This document shows positions 42,546 to 55,541 of a stretch of DNA of 64,000 nucleotides, piece by piece. The notes under the pieces were generated by a model that worked only from the letters and a program-made list of their open reading frames with translations, was not told where the DNA came from and did no database searches. The stretch comes from Kocuria marina. GTDB lineage: Bacteria; Actinomycetota; Actinomycetes; Actinomycetales; Micrococcaceae. The DNA lies in contig BMZV01000001.1 of assembly GCA_014652975.1 (NCBI GenBank), forward strand, positions 868,001 to 932,000, written 5' to 3'. Position numbers and translations under genes: made by a program. Every line of letters begins with the position of its first letter. Positions within the stretch are counted from its first letter, which is position 1.

Positions 42546-43091
42546 TCAGAGCTTCTCGATGTCGATGGAGGTGATCACGCAGTCCTCCACGGGGCGGTCC
42601 TGGCCGCCGGTGCGCACGTTGTTGAGCTCGTCCACGACCTTCTTGGACTCGTCGTCCGCGACCTCACCGAAGATGGTGTGCTTGCCCTGCAGCCACGTGG
42701 TGGGCGCGGTGGTGATGAAGAACTGGGAGCCGTTGGTGCCGCGGCCGTTGCGGGTACCGGCGTTGGCCATGGCCAGCATGTACGGGGCATTGAAGTTCAG
42801 TTCGGGGCTGATCTCGTCGTCGAAGTTGTAGCCCGGGCCGCCGATGCCCTGGCCCAGCGGGTCCCCGCCCTGGATCATGAAGTCCTTGATGATGCGGTGG
42901 AAGACGACGTCCTTGTAGAGCGGGGCGTTCTGCTTCTCACCCGTGCGGGGGTCCGCCCATTCCTGGGTGCCGTCCGAGAGACCCACGAAGTTCTTGACCG
43001 TCTTGGGCGCGTGGTTGCCGAAAAGGTCCACCACGATGTCCCCGTGGTTGGTGTGGATGGTGGCCTTGTGCGTGGCGATAGCGGAAGTCAT
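42546..43091 (-). CDS. ppiA: Peptidyl-prolyl cis-trans isomerase, cyclophilin type
   Basis: Speeds proline isomerisation during folding. The 181-residue protein lacks a signal peptide and so is cytosolic. Cyclophilin marks are VFHRIIKDFMIQGGDP (catalytic Arg), GTNGSQFFITTAP and WLQGKHTIFGEV; all active-site positions look normal. Single-gene transcript with a divergent neighbour on the plus strand. Confidence 0.93.
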   Translation of the reverse strand: MTSAIATHKATIHTNHGDIVVDLFGNHAPKTVKNFVGLSDGTQEWADPRTGEKQNAPLYKDVVFHRIIKDFMIQGGDPLGQGIGGPGYNFDDEISPELNFNAPYMLAMANAGTRNGRGTNGSQFFITTAPTTWLQGKHTIFGEVADDESKKVVDELNNVRTGGQDRPVEDCVITSIDIEKL

Positions 43092-43258
43092 GATTCACAT
43101 TGTGGCACGGCGTCCTCGGGGCCGACAGAACGCTCCCGAGGTGTTCAGCGCACAGTGAAAAGGGCTGGGGTGTCGCTTTTCCCCGGGAATCCCGGGGTTG
43201 TCAGACCGTATGCTGAAGGTGGAGATTTTTACGATCACCACTGTAGGAAGGACACACA

Positions 43259-44164
43259 ATGAGCTTGTTCAAGAGCAAGGCCCAGAAGCAGACCGAGCAC
43301 GCCCGGAAGAACGCCGAGTCCAAGGTCGTCAGCGCTGGGGACTGGCTCTCCAGCGAGATCGGTGAGCTCGGGGAGAAGCTGCAGCACGGCGTGCAGGCGG
43401 GTGCGTCCGCCCTCGCGAGCGGTGTGGAGGCCACGGGTCCCTACGTCCAGGACGGTCTGGGCAAGGCGCAGAACCTCGGTGAGGACATCAAGCACCGCGG
43501 CGAGAAGGCCAGGACCGCCGGTGCCGCTGCCGCCGCCCCCCTGGCCGCGAAGGCCGCCAAAAAGACCGCCGAGGGCCGTGCCGTGGCGCAGGACAAGTAC
43601 TCCGGTGCCGTGGCCGCGCTAGCCTCCAAGGTCGCCCACGCGGACACCTCGGACCAGTTCGACGCCCTCGTGGCCAAGCTGACCGGTGACAAGAAGACCG
43701 TCAAGCGCATCCAGAAGGCCGCGAAGAACTCGGCCAAGGAATACGCCAAGCAGCAGAAGAAGGCCCAGGGTGGCCACAAGGGTCTGCTGCTCCTCGGTCT
43801 CCTCGCCGCCGGTGGCGTGGCCGGTGTGGCCGCGTGGCGCGCGTCCCGCCCGGTGCAGGACCCCTGGAAGACCCCCGTCACGGCCTCCCCGCGTGTATCG
43901 GCTTCCCCGGTCAACACGAACTCCACGGTCGCCGCCGGCACCGGTGTGAAGGTGGACGACGTCAAGGACCCCACCTCCTCCTCCCAGAAGGCGGGCACTG
44001 CGTCCCAGGCCGCCCACCGCGCCTCGGACAGCGTGAAGTCCGTGGCCGAGGACGCCAAGCAGACCGTGAACGAGGTCAAGGAGCAGATCAAGGGCTCCAA
44101 GACGGACGACATGGGCACCCCGGACAACCGCTCCAAGCACAACCCGGGCGATCCCAAGCACTGA
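43259..44164 (+). CDS. Ala/Lys-rich protein with one membrane helix, hypothetical
   Basis: A protein of 301 residues. Residues 1-165 form a long Ala/Lys/Glu-rich helical region resembling LEA-like or membrane-associated proteins (KAQKQTEHARKNAESKV, GASALASGVEATG). One membrane helix follows (LLLLGLLAAGGVAGVAAW, about residues 175-195), then a Ser/Thr/Lys-rich tail with a second amphipathic helix (SDSVKSVAEDAKQTVNEVKE). Similar proteins are common near the origin in Micrococcales but have no assigned function. GTAGGAAGGA precedes the start, and a very strong hairpin ends the gene. Good expression is likely. Confidence 0.7.
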   Translation: MSLFKSKAQKQTEHARKNAESKVVSAGDWLSSEIGELGEKLQHGVQAGASALASGVEATGPYVQDGLGKAQNLGEDIKHRGEKARTAGAAAAAPLAAKAAKKTAEGRAVAQDKYSGAVAALASKVAHADTSDQFDALVAKLTGDKKTVKRIQKAAKNSAKEYAKQQKKAQGGHKGLLLLGLLAAGGVAGVAAWRASRPVQDPWKTPVTASPRVSASPVNTNSTVAAGTGVKVDDVKDPTSSSQKAGTASQAAHRASDSVKSVAEDAKQTVNEVKEQIKGSKTDDMGTPDNRSKHNPGDPKH

Positions 44165-44198
44165 ACCGGTTCTCGCGCGTCGACCGCGCGTGACCCGC

Positions 44199-44244
44199 AC
44201 GACGACGGCGCCGCATCCCTTCGGGGGTGCGGCGCCGTCGTCGT
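44199..44244. terminator. Strong hairpin with motif-like arms
   Basis: A 17-pair perfect stem beginning ACGACGACGGCGCCGCA, with a CCCTTCGGGG-like loop. The arm is close to the dispersed 14-base motif with GGCGCC in place of GCC. Convergent position also suits the Nramp gene. Confidence 0.85.
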
Positions 44245-44366
44245 ACCGGAATGAACACACGAACCCGTGCATGGCGAGCGCACGGGCTACATGGAAGGAA
44301 CGCATGAGTCGTTCGCTGCGAACGCACGGGCCGTGCGGGGAGACCCGCGGCCCCGTGCGGTGGGAC

Positions 44367-45662
44367 TCAGGAGAAGATGTCGGAGACCGTGTCCCACATC
44401 TGGTAGACGCCCAGGATGATGAACAGCACGGCGCAGACCACCAGGACCGCGTTGGTGAACACACCGTTGCGCCAGCGCTTGGGCGTGCGGGACGTGTTGA
44501 GCAGTCCCAGCAGCGTGACCGCCAGGAACGGCATGAACAGTGCCCCGAGCACGCCGTAGAGCAGGATGAGGAACACGGGACGGTCCAACAGGAGCAGGAG
44601 CATGGGCGGGAAAGTGAGCCACAGCAGGTAGAACTTGAAGTACTTCCCGCCGTTGCGGGTGTCCGGATGGCCGCTGGGCTTCTTGCGGATGTTGCCCCAG
44701 TAGTCCGCGAACATGAGGGACACCCCGGACCACACACCCACCACGGAGGAGAACGAGGCCGCCCAGAACCCCACGAGGAACGCGATGCCGATGACGTCCC
44801 CGTAGCGCTCGCGCAGCACCCGGTCCAGGTCCAGCAGGCCCTTGTCCCCGGCGCTGATGGCGTAGCCGGCGGAGTAGAGGACCTCGGCACCCACCACGAG
44901 CATCGCGAGCACGAAGATACCGGTCACGGTGTAGGCCACGGTGTTGTCGAGCTGCATCACGCGCATCCACCGCGGTTGGTGCCAGCCCTTCTCCCGCAGC
45001 CAGTAACCGTAAGCCGCGAGGGTGATCGTGCCGCCCACGCCGCCGGCCAACGCGAGCGTGTAGACCACACCGCCCTGCGGGATCACGGGGATCAGCCCGG
45101 TAAGCATCTGAGGGATGTTGGGCAGGGTGATGATCGCGAGCCCCACCATGACCAGGAACATGATCCCCACCATGGCCGCGGTGATCTTCTCGATCACCGC
45201 GTAGCGCCCCGCCCACACGATCACGAACCCGATCAGGCCCATGAGGATGGCCCACGCCCACAGGGGCAGGATGGGGAACAGTGCGGCGAGCGGCAGGGCG
45301 GAGGAGGACATGGCCGTGGCGCCGTACACGAATCCCCAGATCAGGATGTACGGACCGAAGAACCAGGACGTCCACCGGCCCAGGGAGCGCCAACCCTCGA
45401 AAATGGTGCGCCCGCTCGCGAGCGAGTACCGACCGGCGCCCTCCACGAGCACAATCTTCATGATCGTGCCCGCGATGACCGCCCACAACAGGGTGTAGCC
45501 GTAGCGCGAGCCGGCGGTCAGCGTGGCCACCATGTCCGCGGCACCCACGCCCGTGGCCGCCACCACGAGACCGGGACCGATCAGCTGCCACCGTTTGACC
45601 TTCTCCAACGACTCATCGGGGTCGATGGACGGAAGGGGTTGCAGCGGGGTCTTGTCGCGCAT
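44367..45662 (-). CDS. Nramp-family transporter lacking the canonical metal motifs
   Basis: Eleven- or twelve-helix transporter of 431 residues related to Nramp Mn/Fe importers, recognised by GPGLVVAATGVGAADM and AGSRYGYTLLWAVIAG in helix 1 and its loop. The hallmark DPGN of helix 1 is replaced (GVGAAD), and the helix 6 MPH motif is replaced by GGTITLAAYGYW. Metal selectivity is therefore doubtful; it may carry another cation. The ATG at 45662 follows GGAG; a frame 45 codons longer has no ribosome site. It ends after the hairpin of the preceding convergent gene. Confidence 0.82.
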   Translation of the reverse strand: MRDKTPLQPLPSIDPDESLEKVKRWQLIGPGLVVAATGVGAADMVATLTAGSRYGYTLLWAVIAGTIMKIVLVEGAGRYSLASGRTIFEGWRSLGRWTSWFFGPYILIWGFVYGATAMSSSALPLAALFPILPLWAWAILMGLIGFVIVWAGRYAVIEKITAAMVGIMFLVMVGLAIITLPNIPQMLTGLIPVIPQGGVVYTLALAGGVGGTITLAAYGYWLREKGWHQPRWMRVMQLDNTVAYTVTGIFVLAMLVVGAEVLYSAGYAISAGDKGLLDLDRVLRERYGDVIGIAFLVGFWAASFSSVVGVWSGVSLMFADYWGNIRKKPSGHPDTRNGGKYFKFYLLWLTFPPMLLLLLDRPVFLILLYGVLGALFMPFLAVTLLGLLNTSRTPKRWRNGVFTNAVLVVCAVLFIILGVYQMWDTVSDIFS

Positions 45663-45878
45663 CGGGGGCTCCACACTTCGGGCATGAATCAGGTCACAGT
45701 TGTGCTCATGCAGTCTTTCACGCGGGGTGCGCCACACTCCTTCGGTGGCGAAGTATGGCTGGTGTGTCCCCGCCGAGGACCGGGGACGCGCACGCAAGGC
45801 CGGGGACAGGAGGAACCGGGCCAGGACGAACCGGATGAAAGCGGATGAGCACGGACCAGGAACAGGCCCGGCACGAAG

Positions 45879-45916
45879 GAACCCCCAGGGACCGGCGCTG
45901 CGGTCCCCGGGGGTTC
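45879..45916 (-). terminator. Hairpin downstream of tRNA-Ala
   Basis: GAACCCCC-A-GGGACCG pairs with CGGTCCC-C-GGGGGTTC across a 6-base loop, just beyond the 3' end of the tRNA. Confidence 0.8.
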
Positions 45917-45923
45917 TCGGATG

Positions 45924-45996
45924 TGGAGCCTAGGAGATTCGAACTCCTGACATCCGCCTTGCAAAGGCGGCGCTCTACCAACTGAGCTAAGGCCCC
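45924..45996 (-). tRNA. tRNA-Ala (anticodon TGC)
   Basis: The 73-base minus-strand gene reads GGGGCCTTAGCTCAGTTGGT at its 5' end, has anticodon loop CTTTGCAAG and T-arm AGTTCGAATC, and pairs fully in the acceptor stem. CCA is not encoded. Confidence 0.95.
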
Positions 45997-46049
45997 GTGT
46001 TCAATTGTGGTGCTGATCCTGCAGAACGCGGATCGCGGGACCGGGACGG

Positions 46050-46172
46050 TCAGTCCACGGGGTCCACGGCCGAATTCCACGCCTCTCGTTTGGCTTCCGC
46101 CTCGCGCCAAGACTTGAAGGCTGCCACGGACAAGCCGGCCAGTGCGGCCAGGGCTGCGATTCGTGCCTTCAT
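46050..46172 (-). CDS. DLW-39-like small protein
   Basis: A protein of 40 residues (start MKARIAALAALAGLSVAAFK, end NSAVDPVD) with one short hydrophobic helix and a charged tail containing KREAW in place of the KRDLW-type motif. Tiny proteins of this family lie between the same two tRNAs and gyrA in related Micrococcaceae; the family name comes from conserved D, L and W residues. GGAGGG precedes the ATG with spacing of 5. Function unknown. Confidence 0.75.
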   Translation of the reverse strand: MKARIAALAALAGLSVAAFKSWREAEAKREAWNSAVDPVD

Positions 46173-46221
46173 GGGGACCCTCCGAACGAGATCATCTCGC
46201 GGTTGGCGGGAATTCGATGGG

Positions 46222-46295
46222 TGGGCGTACCAGGAATTGAACCTGGGACCTCTTCGTTATCAGCGAAGCGCTCTAACCGTCTGAGCTATACGCCC
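46222..46295 (-). tRNA. tRNA-Ile (anticodon GAT)
   Basis: The 74-base minus-strand gene starts GGGCGTATAGCTCAGACGGT, has anticodon loop CTGATAACG and T-arm GGTTCAATTCC, and its acceptor stem pairs. It is located between gyrA and tRNA-Ala, as in other Micrococcales. Confidence 0.95.
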
Positions 46296-46387
46296 TCAGC
46301 GTGCACCGCCAGAATCGTCCTCTGATCGGCCACGCCAAGACTTTACCGGAGTTTCATCCGCCGCACAAAATCGGGCGGACCGCGGGA

Positions 46388-46866
46388 TCAGTCGTCGGTC
46401 AGGGTCACCCCGATGCCACCGATCAGGGACGCCGCGATGTTGTACACGAGCGCCCCGAGCACGGACAGCACGGTCAGCAGGATGACGTTGACCACGGAGA
46501 TGATCGTGGCGAACAGGGCCACGTTGCCGAGCGAGAGGAACCGCTTGATGTCCGCTCCCCCGGCGCTGCCGCCGAGCATGGACAGCAGTTCGTTGATCCC
46601 GTCGAACAGCCCGGTGAGGCTCAGCACGATCCACAGCACCAGGGACGCCACGACCGTGATGATCCCGAGCGCCACGGAGAGCAGGAAGGCCAGCTTGAGC
46701 ACGGACCACGTGTCCACCTTGGACACCACGAGCCGTGCGCGGCGCACCTTGGCCCGGGGGGCGGGTCGCACGAGTCCCTTGCCGGAGCTCTTGGCGCTCT
46801 GCGGGGACGGCTTCTGGGGGGAAGAAGTCTTCACGGGCTGGCCCGCCTTCGAGGCTGAGCTCGCGC

Positions 46867-46870
<4 letters not shown>
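46388..46870 (-). CDS. DUF3566 membrane protein
   Basis: A protein of 160 residues. A Ser/Lys/Pro-rich N-terminus of about 40 residues precedes a conserved segment [33 protein letters not shown] with the first helix; a second helix pair follows ([34 protein letters not shown]). This family is found next to gyrA in most actinobacteria and has unknown function. Its ATG overlaps the gyrA stop by 4 bases, so it is translationally coupled to gyrase. Cell-envelope or division role has been suggested by location only. Confidence 0.9.
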
Positions 46871-49593
<2,723 letters not shown>

Positions 49594-49667
49594 GGGTTGC
49601 TGTTTCCTTCTCTCGTCCCCGGGATCATCGTTCATACTCGCGCCAGAATATTCCGGGCGTCACATGC

Positions 49668-51857
<2,190 letters not shown>

Positions 51858-51976
51858 CTACCGCATGAAGCGCTGGACGGCCCGCAGACGCCCCGGAGCC
51901 CCGCCGCGCAGGGTGGACCCATTTTCGGGGTGCGGTGCGCCTCGCGCGCTTCTGGCGCGTTTTTGACGATTTCAGC

Positions 51977-52570
51977 TCACCCGTAGGTGTCCCGCGGCCC
52001 CCTGCCCTGCACCGACCAGCGCCCCCGTTTCCAGCTCGGCCCCACGGGACCGTGGATCTCGAGCCGCGTGACGATCCCCTCCCCCAGCTTGTCCGAGAAC
52101 TTCCTGATGATCTGGGGTTGGATCAACCGCAGCTGGGTCGCGTAGGCCGTGGAGTCGCAGCGCACGCGCACCACGGTGTCCTCGAAACTCTCGGGCCACG
52201 TGTGCTCAGCGTTGCGCGCCCCCACGAGGGACGGCCAGTCCGCGAGCACACTGCTCACGTTCACGGGCGTCTTCCAGCCCCTGTGGGTCATCAGCGCGTC
52301 CACCACGGTGGACAGCGCTCGGGGGTCCCGCGCGGAACGCCCCGGTCCCGAGAAGCCCCCGAGCTGCCGCGGATCCACGTCGTAGCGGTCCCGCGCGCGC
52401 AATGCCGGGGAGCCCGTTCCCTCCTCCATGGCCGTGCCGAAGGCGCGCATGTTCTTGGCCGCGGCCGCCTTGGACAGGGGCGTGTCCCCGCGGTCGCGGG
52501 CGGCCTTCCGGGCCCGTTGCAGGGCCACGGCCGCCGCGTCCACGACGTCGCGATGCACGGGCTCGCTCAC
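51977..52570 (-). CDS. dciA: DciA-like protein (DUF721)
   Basis: A protein of 197 residues. The C-terminal 100 residues form the DUF721/DciA domain (LADWPSLVGARNAEHTWPES, VRVRCDSTAYATQLRLIQPQIIRKFSDKLG), which helps load the replicative helicase DnaB in bacteria lacking DnaC. The N-terminal half is basic and Ala-rich, with a possible helical segment around AKNMRAFGTAME. The GTG at 52570 overlaps the recF stop as GTGA and follows GGAG. This recF-dciA-gyrB order is standard in actinobacteria. Confidence 0.88.
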   Translation of the reverse strand: MSEPVHRDVVDAAAVALQRARKAARDRGDTPLSKAAAAKNMRAFGTAMEEGTGSPALRARDRYDVDPRQLGGFSGPGRSARDPRALSTVVDALMTHRGWKTPVNVSSVLADWPSLVGARNAEHTWPESFEDTVVRVRCDSTAYATQLRLIQPQIIRKFSDKLGEGIVTRLEIHGPVGPSWKRGRWSVQGRGPRDTYG

Positions 52571-53814
52571 GGCTGCTCCGCCTGGGGAGCGTTCTGGTTC
52601 CCGCCGGACCCGGGCTCGGGTCCGGACTCGGGCTCGGGTCCGGCCGACGACGCCGCGCGGTTCCATACCGCCCCCGGCTCCACCTCGATCACCGTGGGCG
52701 AGTCCTCGAGCAGCGCCGCGGGTAGGTCCTCGTCCACCGCGGCGGTCACGAGCACCTGCTCGGCCTGCCGCACGAGCTCGGCCAGGCGGCGTCGACGGCG
52801 CGCGTCCAGTTCCGCGAACACGTCGTCCAGGATCAGCACGGGCGCCGAACCCCGGGCCGGATCGTCGGCGAGGTGGACATACCACGAGCCCAGGCGGAGG
52901 GCCAGGGCCGTGGACCAGGTCTCCCCGTGGGACGCGTAGCCCCTGGCGGGGGTGTCGCCCAGCCGGATCACGAGGTCGTCCCGATGCGGTCCCACCAGGG
53001 TGATCCCGCGATCCCGCTCATGACGTGCCATGCGCTCGAAGGCATTCATCATGAGCTCGTAGAGGTCCGTGACCGAGAAGTGTTCGAGCGCTTCCTGATC
53101 GGCACCGGGTGCCACGGACGAGCTCTCGTAGCCCAGGGACACGTGCTTGGGTCCGTCCGTGAGCTGTTGGTATGCCCGGTCCACCTCGGGCTCCAAAGCC
53201 TTGAGCAACTGCAACCGCGCACCCATCACGGCCGCGCCGGCGCGCGCGAGCTGGTCGTTCCACACCGCGAGCGTCGCACGATCCGAGTCCGAGAACCCCC
53301 GGGAGCGCCGCGCCAATTTCAGCAGGGCGTTGCGCTGCTTCAGCGCCCGGTCGTAGTCCGAGCGCGCGGCACCGAGCACCGGCCGCATGGCCGTGGCGAG
53401 ATCGTCCAGGAACCGCCGCCGGTGGGACGGATCCCCCTTGACCAGGGTCAGGTCCTCCGGGGAGAACAACACGGTGTGCAGGGTCCCCAGGGCCTCACGG
53501 GCGCGGACCGGGGCTGCCCGGTTGATCCGCACGCGGTTGGCCCGCGCGGCGTTGAGTTCGTACTCGAGGACCGTGCGCTGTCCCCCGCGGTTGACGCGTA
53601 CCCGGATGATCGCCTGGTCTGATCCCGTGGTGATGAGCGGTCCGTTGCCCGAGATGCGGTGGGAGCCCAGGGTCGCGGCCCAGTCGATCGCCTCCACGAT
53701 GTTGGTCTTGCCTACACCGTTGGGTCCCACGAACACCGTGAGACCCGGGGCGAGTGGGAGGTCCAGACCGGGGTAGGTCCGGAAGTTGGCGAGCGACAGG
53801 TGGTCTACGAACAC
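52567..53814 (-). CDS. recF: DNA replication and repair protein RecF
   Basis: ABC-type ATPase that helps load RecA at gaps, 415 residues. Walker A is FVGPNGVGKTNIVEA, the signature region lies near HGETWSTALALRLG and Walker B is VLILDDVFAELD. A Pro/Glu/Gly-rich tail of about 35 residues (AASSAGPEPESG and on) extends the C-terminus. The GTG start lies 4 bases after the dnaN stop, so the two are coupled. The gnd gene often found between them in actinobacteria is missing. Confidence 0.94.
   Translation of the reverse strand: MFVDHLSLANFRTYPGLDLPLAPGLTVFVGPNGVGKTNIVEAIDWAATLGSHRISGNGPLITTGSDQAIIRVRVNRGGQRTVLEYELNAARANRVRINRAAPVRAREALGTLHTVLFSPEDLTLVKGDPSHRRRFLDDLATAMRPVLGAARSDYDRALKQRNALLKLARRSRGFSDSDRATLAVWNDQLARAGAAVMGARLQLLKALEPEVDRAYQQLTDGPKHVSLGYESSSVAPGADQEALEHFSVTDLYELMMNAFERMARHERDRGITLVGPHRDDLVIRLGDTPARGYASHGETWSTALALRLGSWYVHLADDPARGSAPVLILDDVFAELDARRRRRLAELVRQAEQVLVTAAVDEDLPAALLEDSPTVIEVEPGAVWNRAASSAGPEPESGPEPGSGGNQNAPQAEQP
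52646..52656 (+). repeat. 11-base core GACGACGCCGC (in the recF tail)
   Basis: Shorter match on the strand opposite recF, giving Ala-Ala-Ser-Ser at the start of the disordered C-terminal tail. Confidence 0.35.
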
Positions 53815-53818
53815 ACGA

Positions 53819-54943
53819 TCACTGGTTGGGCAGACGCACCGGCATGAGCAGGTACTTGTAGTCCACGCTGTCCTCGCCGTCGGGCTCGCTCTGGGCCGAG
53901 AGCACGGCCGGCTTCGGAGGGGCCGTGAACGAGAACCGGACGTAGTCGGAGTCGAACGCGTGCAGTCCCTCGGAGAGGTAGGTGGGGTTGAAGGCCACGG
54001 TGATGTCGTCCCCGTTGAGCTGGGCGTCCAGAATTTCGGACGCCTGGGCGTCCTCCCCGGTTCCCGCGTCGAGCGCGACCCGGGACTCGCTGAACGCGAG
54101 CCGCACGGGGGTGTTGCGTTCGGCTACGAGGGACACGCGGCGCACCGCTTCCACGAGTTCCGAGGTCTTCACCACGGCGGTGATCGGTGTGTGATCCGGG
54201 AACAGCGAGCGGATCTTGGGGTACTCGCCGTCGATCAGCAGGCTCGTGGTGCGTCGTCCGCCGGATTCGAATCCCACGAGTTCCGTGTTCTGAGCGAGCG
54301 CGATGTTCACGTCCCCGGAGGATCCCAGGGTCTTGGCGATGTCGTTGAGCGTCTTGGCCTTGATCAGGGCCGCCGTGGAGATCGTGGGATCGGAGGGCCG
54401 CCAGGTCAGTTCCCGCATGGCCAGCCGGTAGCGGTCGGTGGCCAGCAGGGTCATTTTCTCGCCCTCGATCTCCATGCGGATGCCCGTGAGGATCGGCAGG
54501 GTGTCGTCCTTGGACGCCGCGATGTTGACCTGTGCCACGGCGTGCGCGAACTCGTCCCCGGCCACGACGCCGGACAGGTCCGGCAGTCCGGGCAGCTGGG
54601 GGTAGTCGTCCACGGGCATGGCCGCGAGGTTGAATTTGGCGGAACGGCACGTGAGGGTGACCTTGCCGCCCTCGGCCTCGAGCTGCACGGGAGCGGAGGG
54701 CAGCGAGCGGCAGATGTCCGCGAGCAGACGGCCGGAGACCAGGGTGGTGCCCTCCTCGAAGACGTCCGCGCTGATGGTCAGGCGCGCGGAGATCTCGTAG
54801 TCGAAGCTTGCGATGGACAGCGAACCGTTCTCCGCCTTGATGAGCAGTCCGGACAACAGGGGGACGGGAGGCCGCGGTGACAGCGAACGGGCAGTCCAGG
54901 TGACTGCTTCAGCCAGTACGTCGCGCTCGACCGAGAACTTCAC
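53819..54943 (-). CDS. dnaN: DNA polymerase III sliding clamp (beta subunit)
   Basis: Ring-shaped processivity factor, 374 residues, three repeated clamp domains. Start KFSVERDVLAEAVTWTARSL, middle ATDRYRLAMRELTW and end YKYLLMPVRLPNQ (the conserved LMPxR ending) are typical. The GTG at 54943 follows GAGGGG. It lies directly downstream of oriC, with recF after it on the same strand. Confidence 0.95.
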   Translation of the reverse strand: MKFSVERDVLAEAVTWTARSLSPRPPVPLLSGLLIKAENGSLSIASFDYEISARLTISADVFEEGTTLVSGRLLADICRSLPSAPVQLEAEGGKVTLTCRSAKFNLAAMPVDDYPQLPGLPDLSGVVAGDEFAHAVAQVNIAASKDDTLPILTGIRMEIEGEKMTLLATDRYRLAMRELTWRPSDPTISTAALIKAKTLNDIAKTLGSSGDVNIALAQNTELVGFESGGRRTTSLLIDGEYPKIRSLFPDHTPITAVVKTSELVEAVRRVSLVAERNTPVRLAFSESRVALDAGTGEDAQASEILDAQLNGDDITVAFNPTYLSEGLHAFDSDYVRFSFTAPPKPAVLSAQSEPDGEDSVDYKYLLMPVRLPNQ

Positions 54944-55118
54944 GGGGTGCCCCTCTTTGGTTCGGAACCGAAGTGTTTTGTCTGCATGGTATCCGGCCGC
55001 GGGGACGTCATCCGAACCCCGGATCGTCAGGTTCGGGCAGGATCCGCCCGTGGCGGTTCCTGGATTCTTGTAATTACAGAGATCCCGGGGACCCGTTCGG
55101 CGGGGGAGAACCGGATTT

Positions 55119-55470
55119 TTGTTATTCGGTCGATCTTTTCTTAAGGGGTAGAAGTGTTAATAACCCCTGTGGACTCTGTGGATAACTGCCTGTTCCTCAG
55201 CAATCCCGCGGTTCGGGGGTGTTGATCCGGTGTGGATGATTGTGGATTGCCTTGTGCTTGCTGAGTGCACAACTTCCGCGTGATTCCGCGGATTCCACAG
55301 GCTCGCCCACCGACGCGCGGCGGTTGTCCACCGCCTGTTCGGGGTTGTCCACAGATTTTTCCACACGGCCCTGAACAGGACTGTGCACAGCGCGTCCACA
55401 CCCCCGGATTTTCCTGTGCACCGTGGGCGGCGAAAGCAGTGGATCCGCGGGCTCGGCCTGTGGACGAATC
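55119..55470. promoter_or_regulatory. oriC: Replication origin oriC (dnaA-dnaN gap)
   Basis: The gap 54944-55541 contains at least nine DnaA-box-like 9-mers: a perfect TGTGGATAA at 55177-55185; near matches at 55168 (TGTGGACTC), 55231 (TGTGGATGA), 55241 (TGTGGATTG), 55345-55353 (TTGTCCACA), 55357-55365 (TTTTCCACA) and 55459 (TGTGGACGA); and weaker ones at 55291 and 55324. An AT-rich segment around 55119-55165 (GGATTTTTGTTATTCGG) is the likely unwinding element. Location beside dnaA and dnaN makes this the primary origin. Confidence 0.9.
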
Positions 55471-55479
55471 ACAAGAAGA

Positions 55480-55512
55480 ACGGGCCCCCGGAACCGTGTT
55501 CCGAGGGCCCGT
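55480..55512 (-). terminator. Hairpin downstream of dnaA
   Basis: Outer ACGGGCCC/GGGCCCGT with an inner CGGAAC/GTTCCG stem, 30 bases beyond the dnaA stop and at the edge of oriC. Confidence 0.8.
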
Positions 55513-55541
55513 CTCCGGGTGTCGCGTGATCGGGGCGGGTC

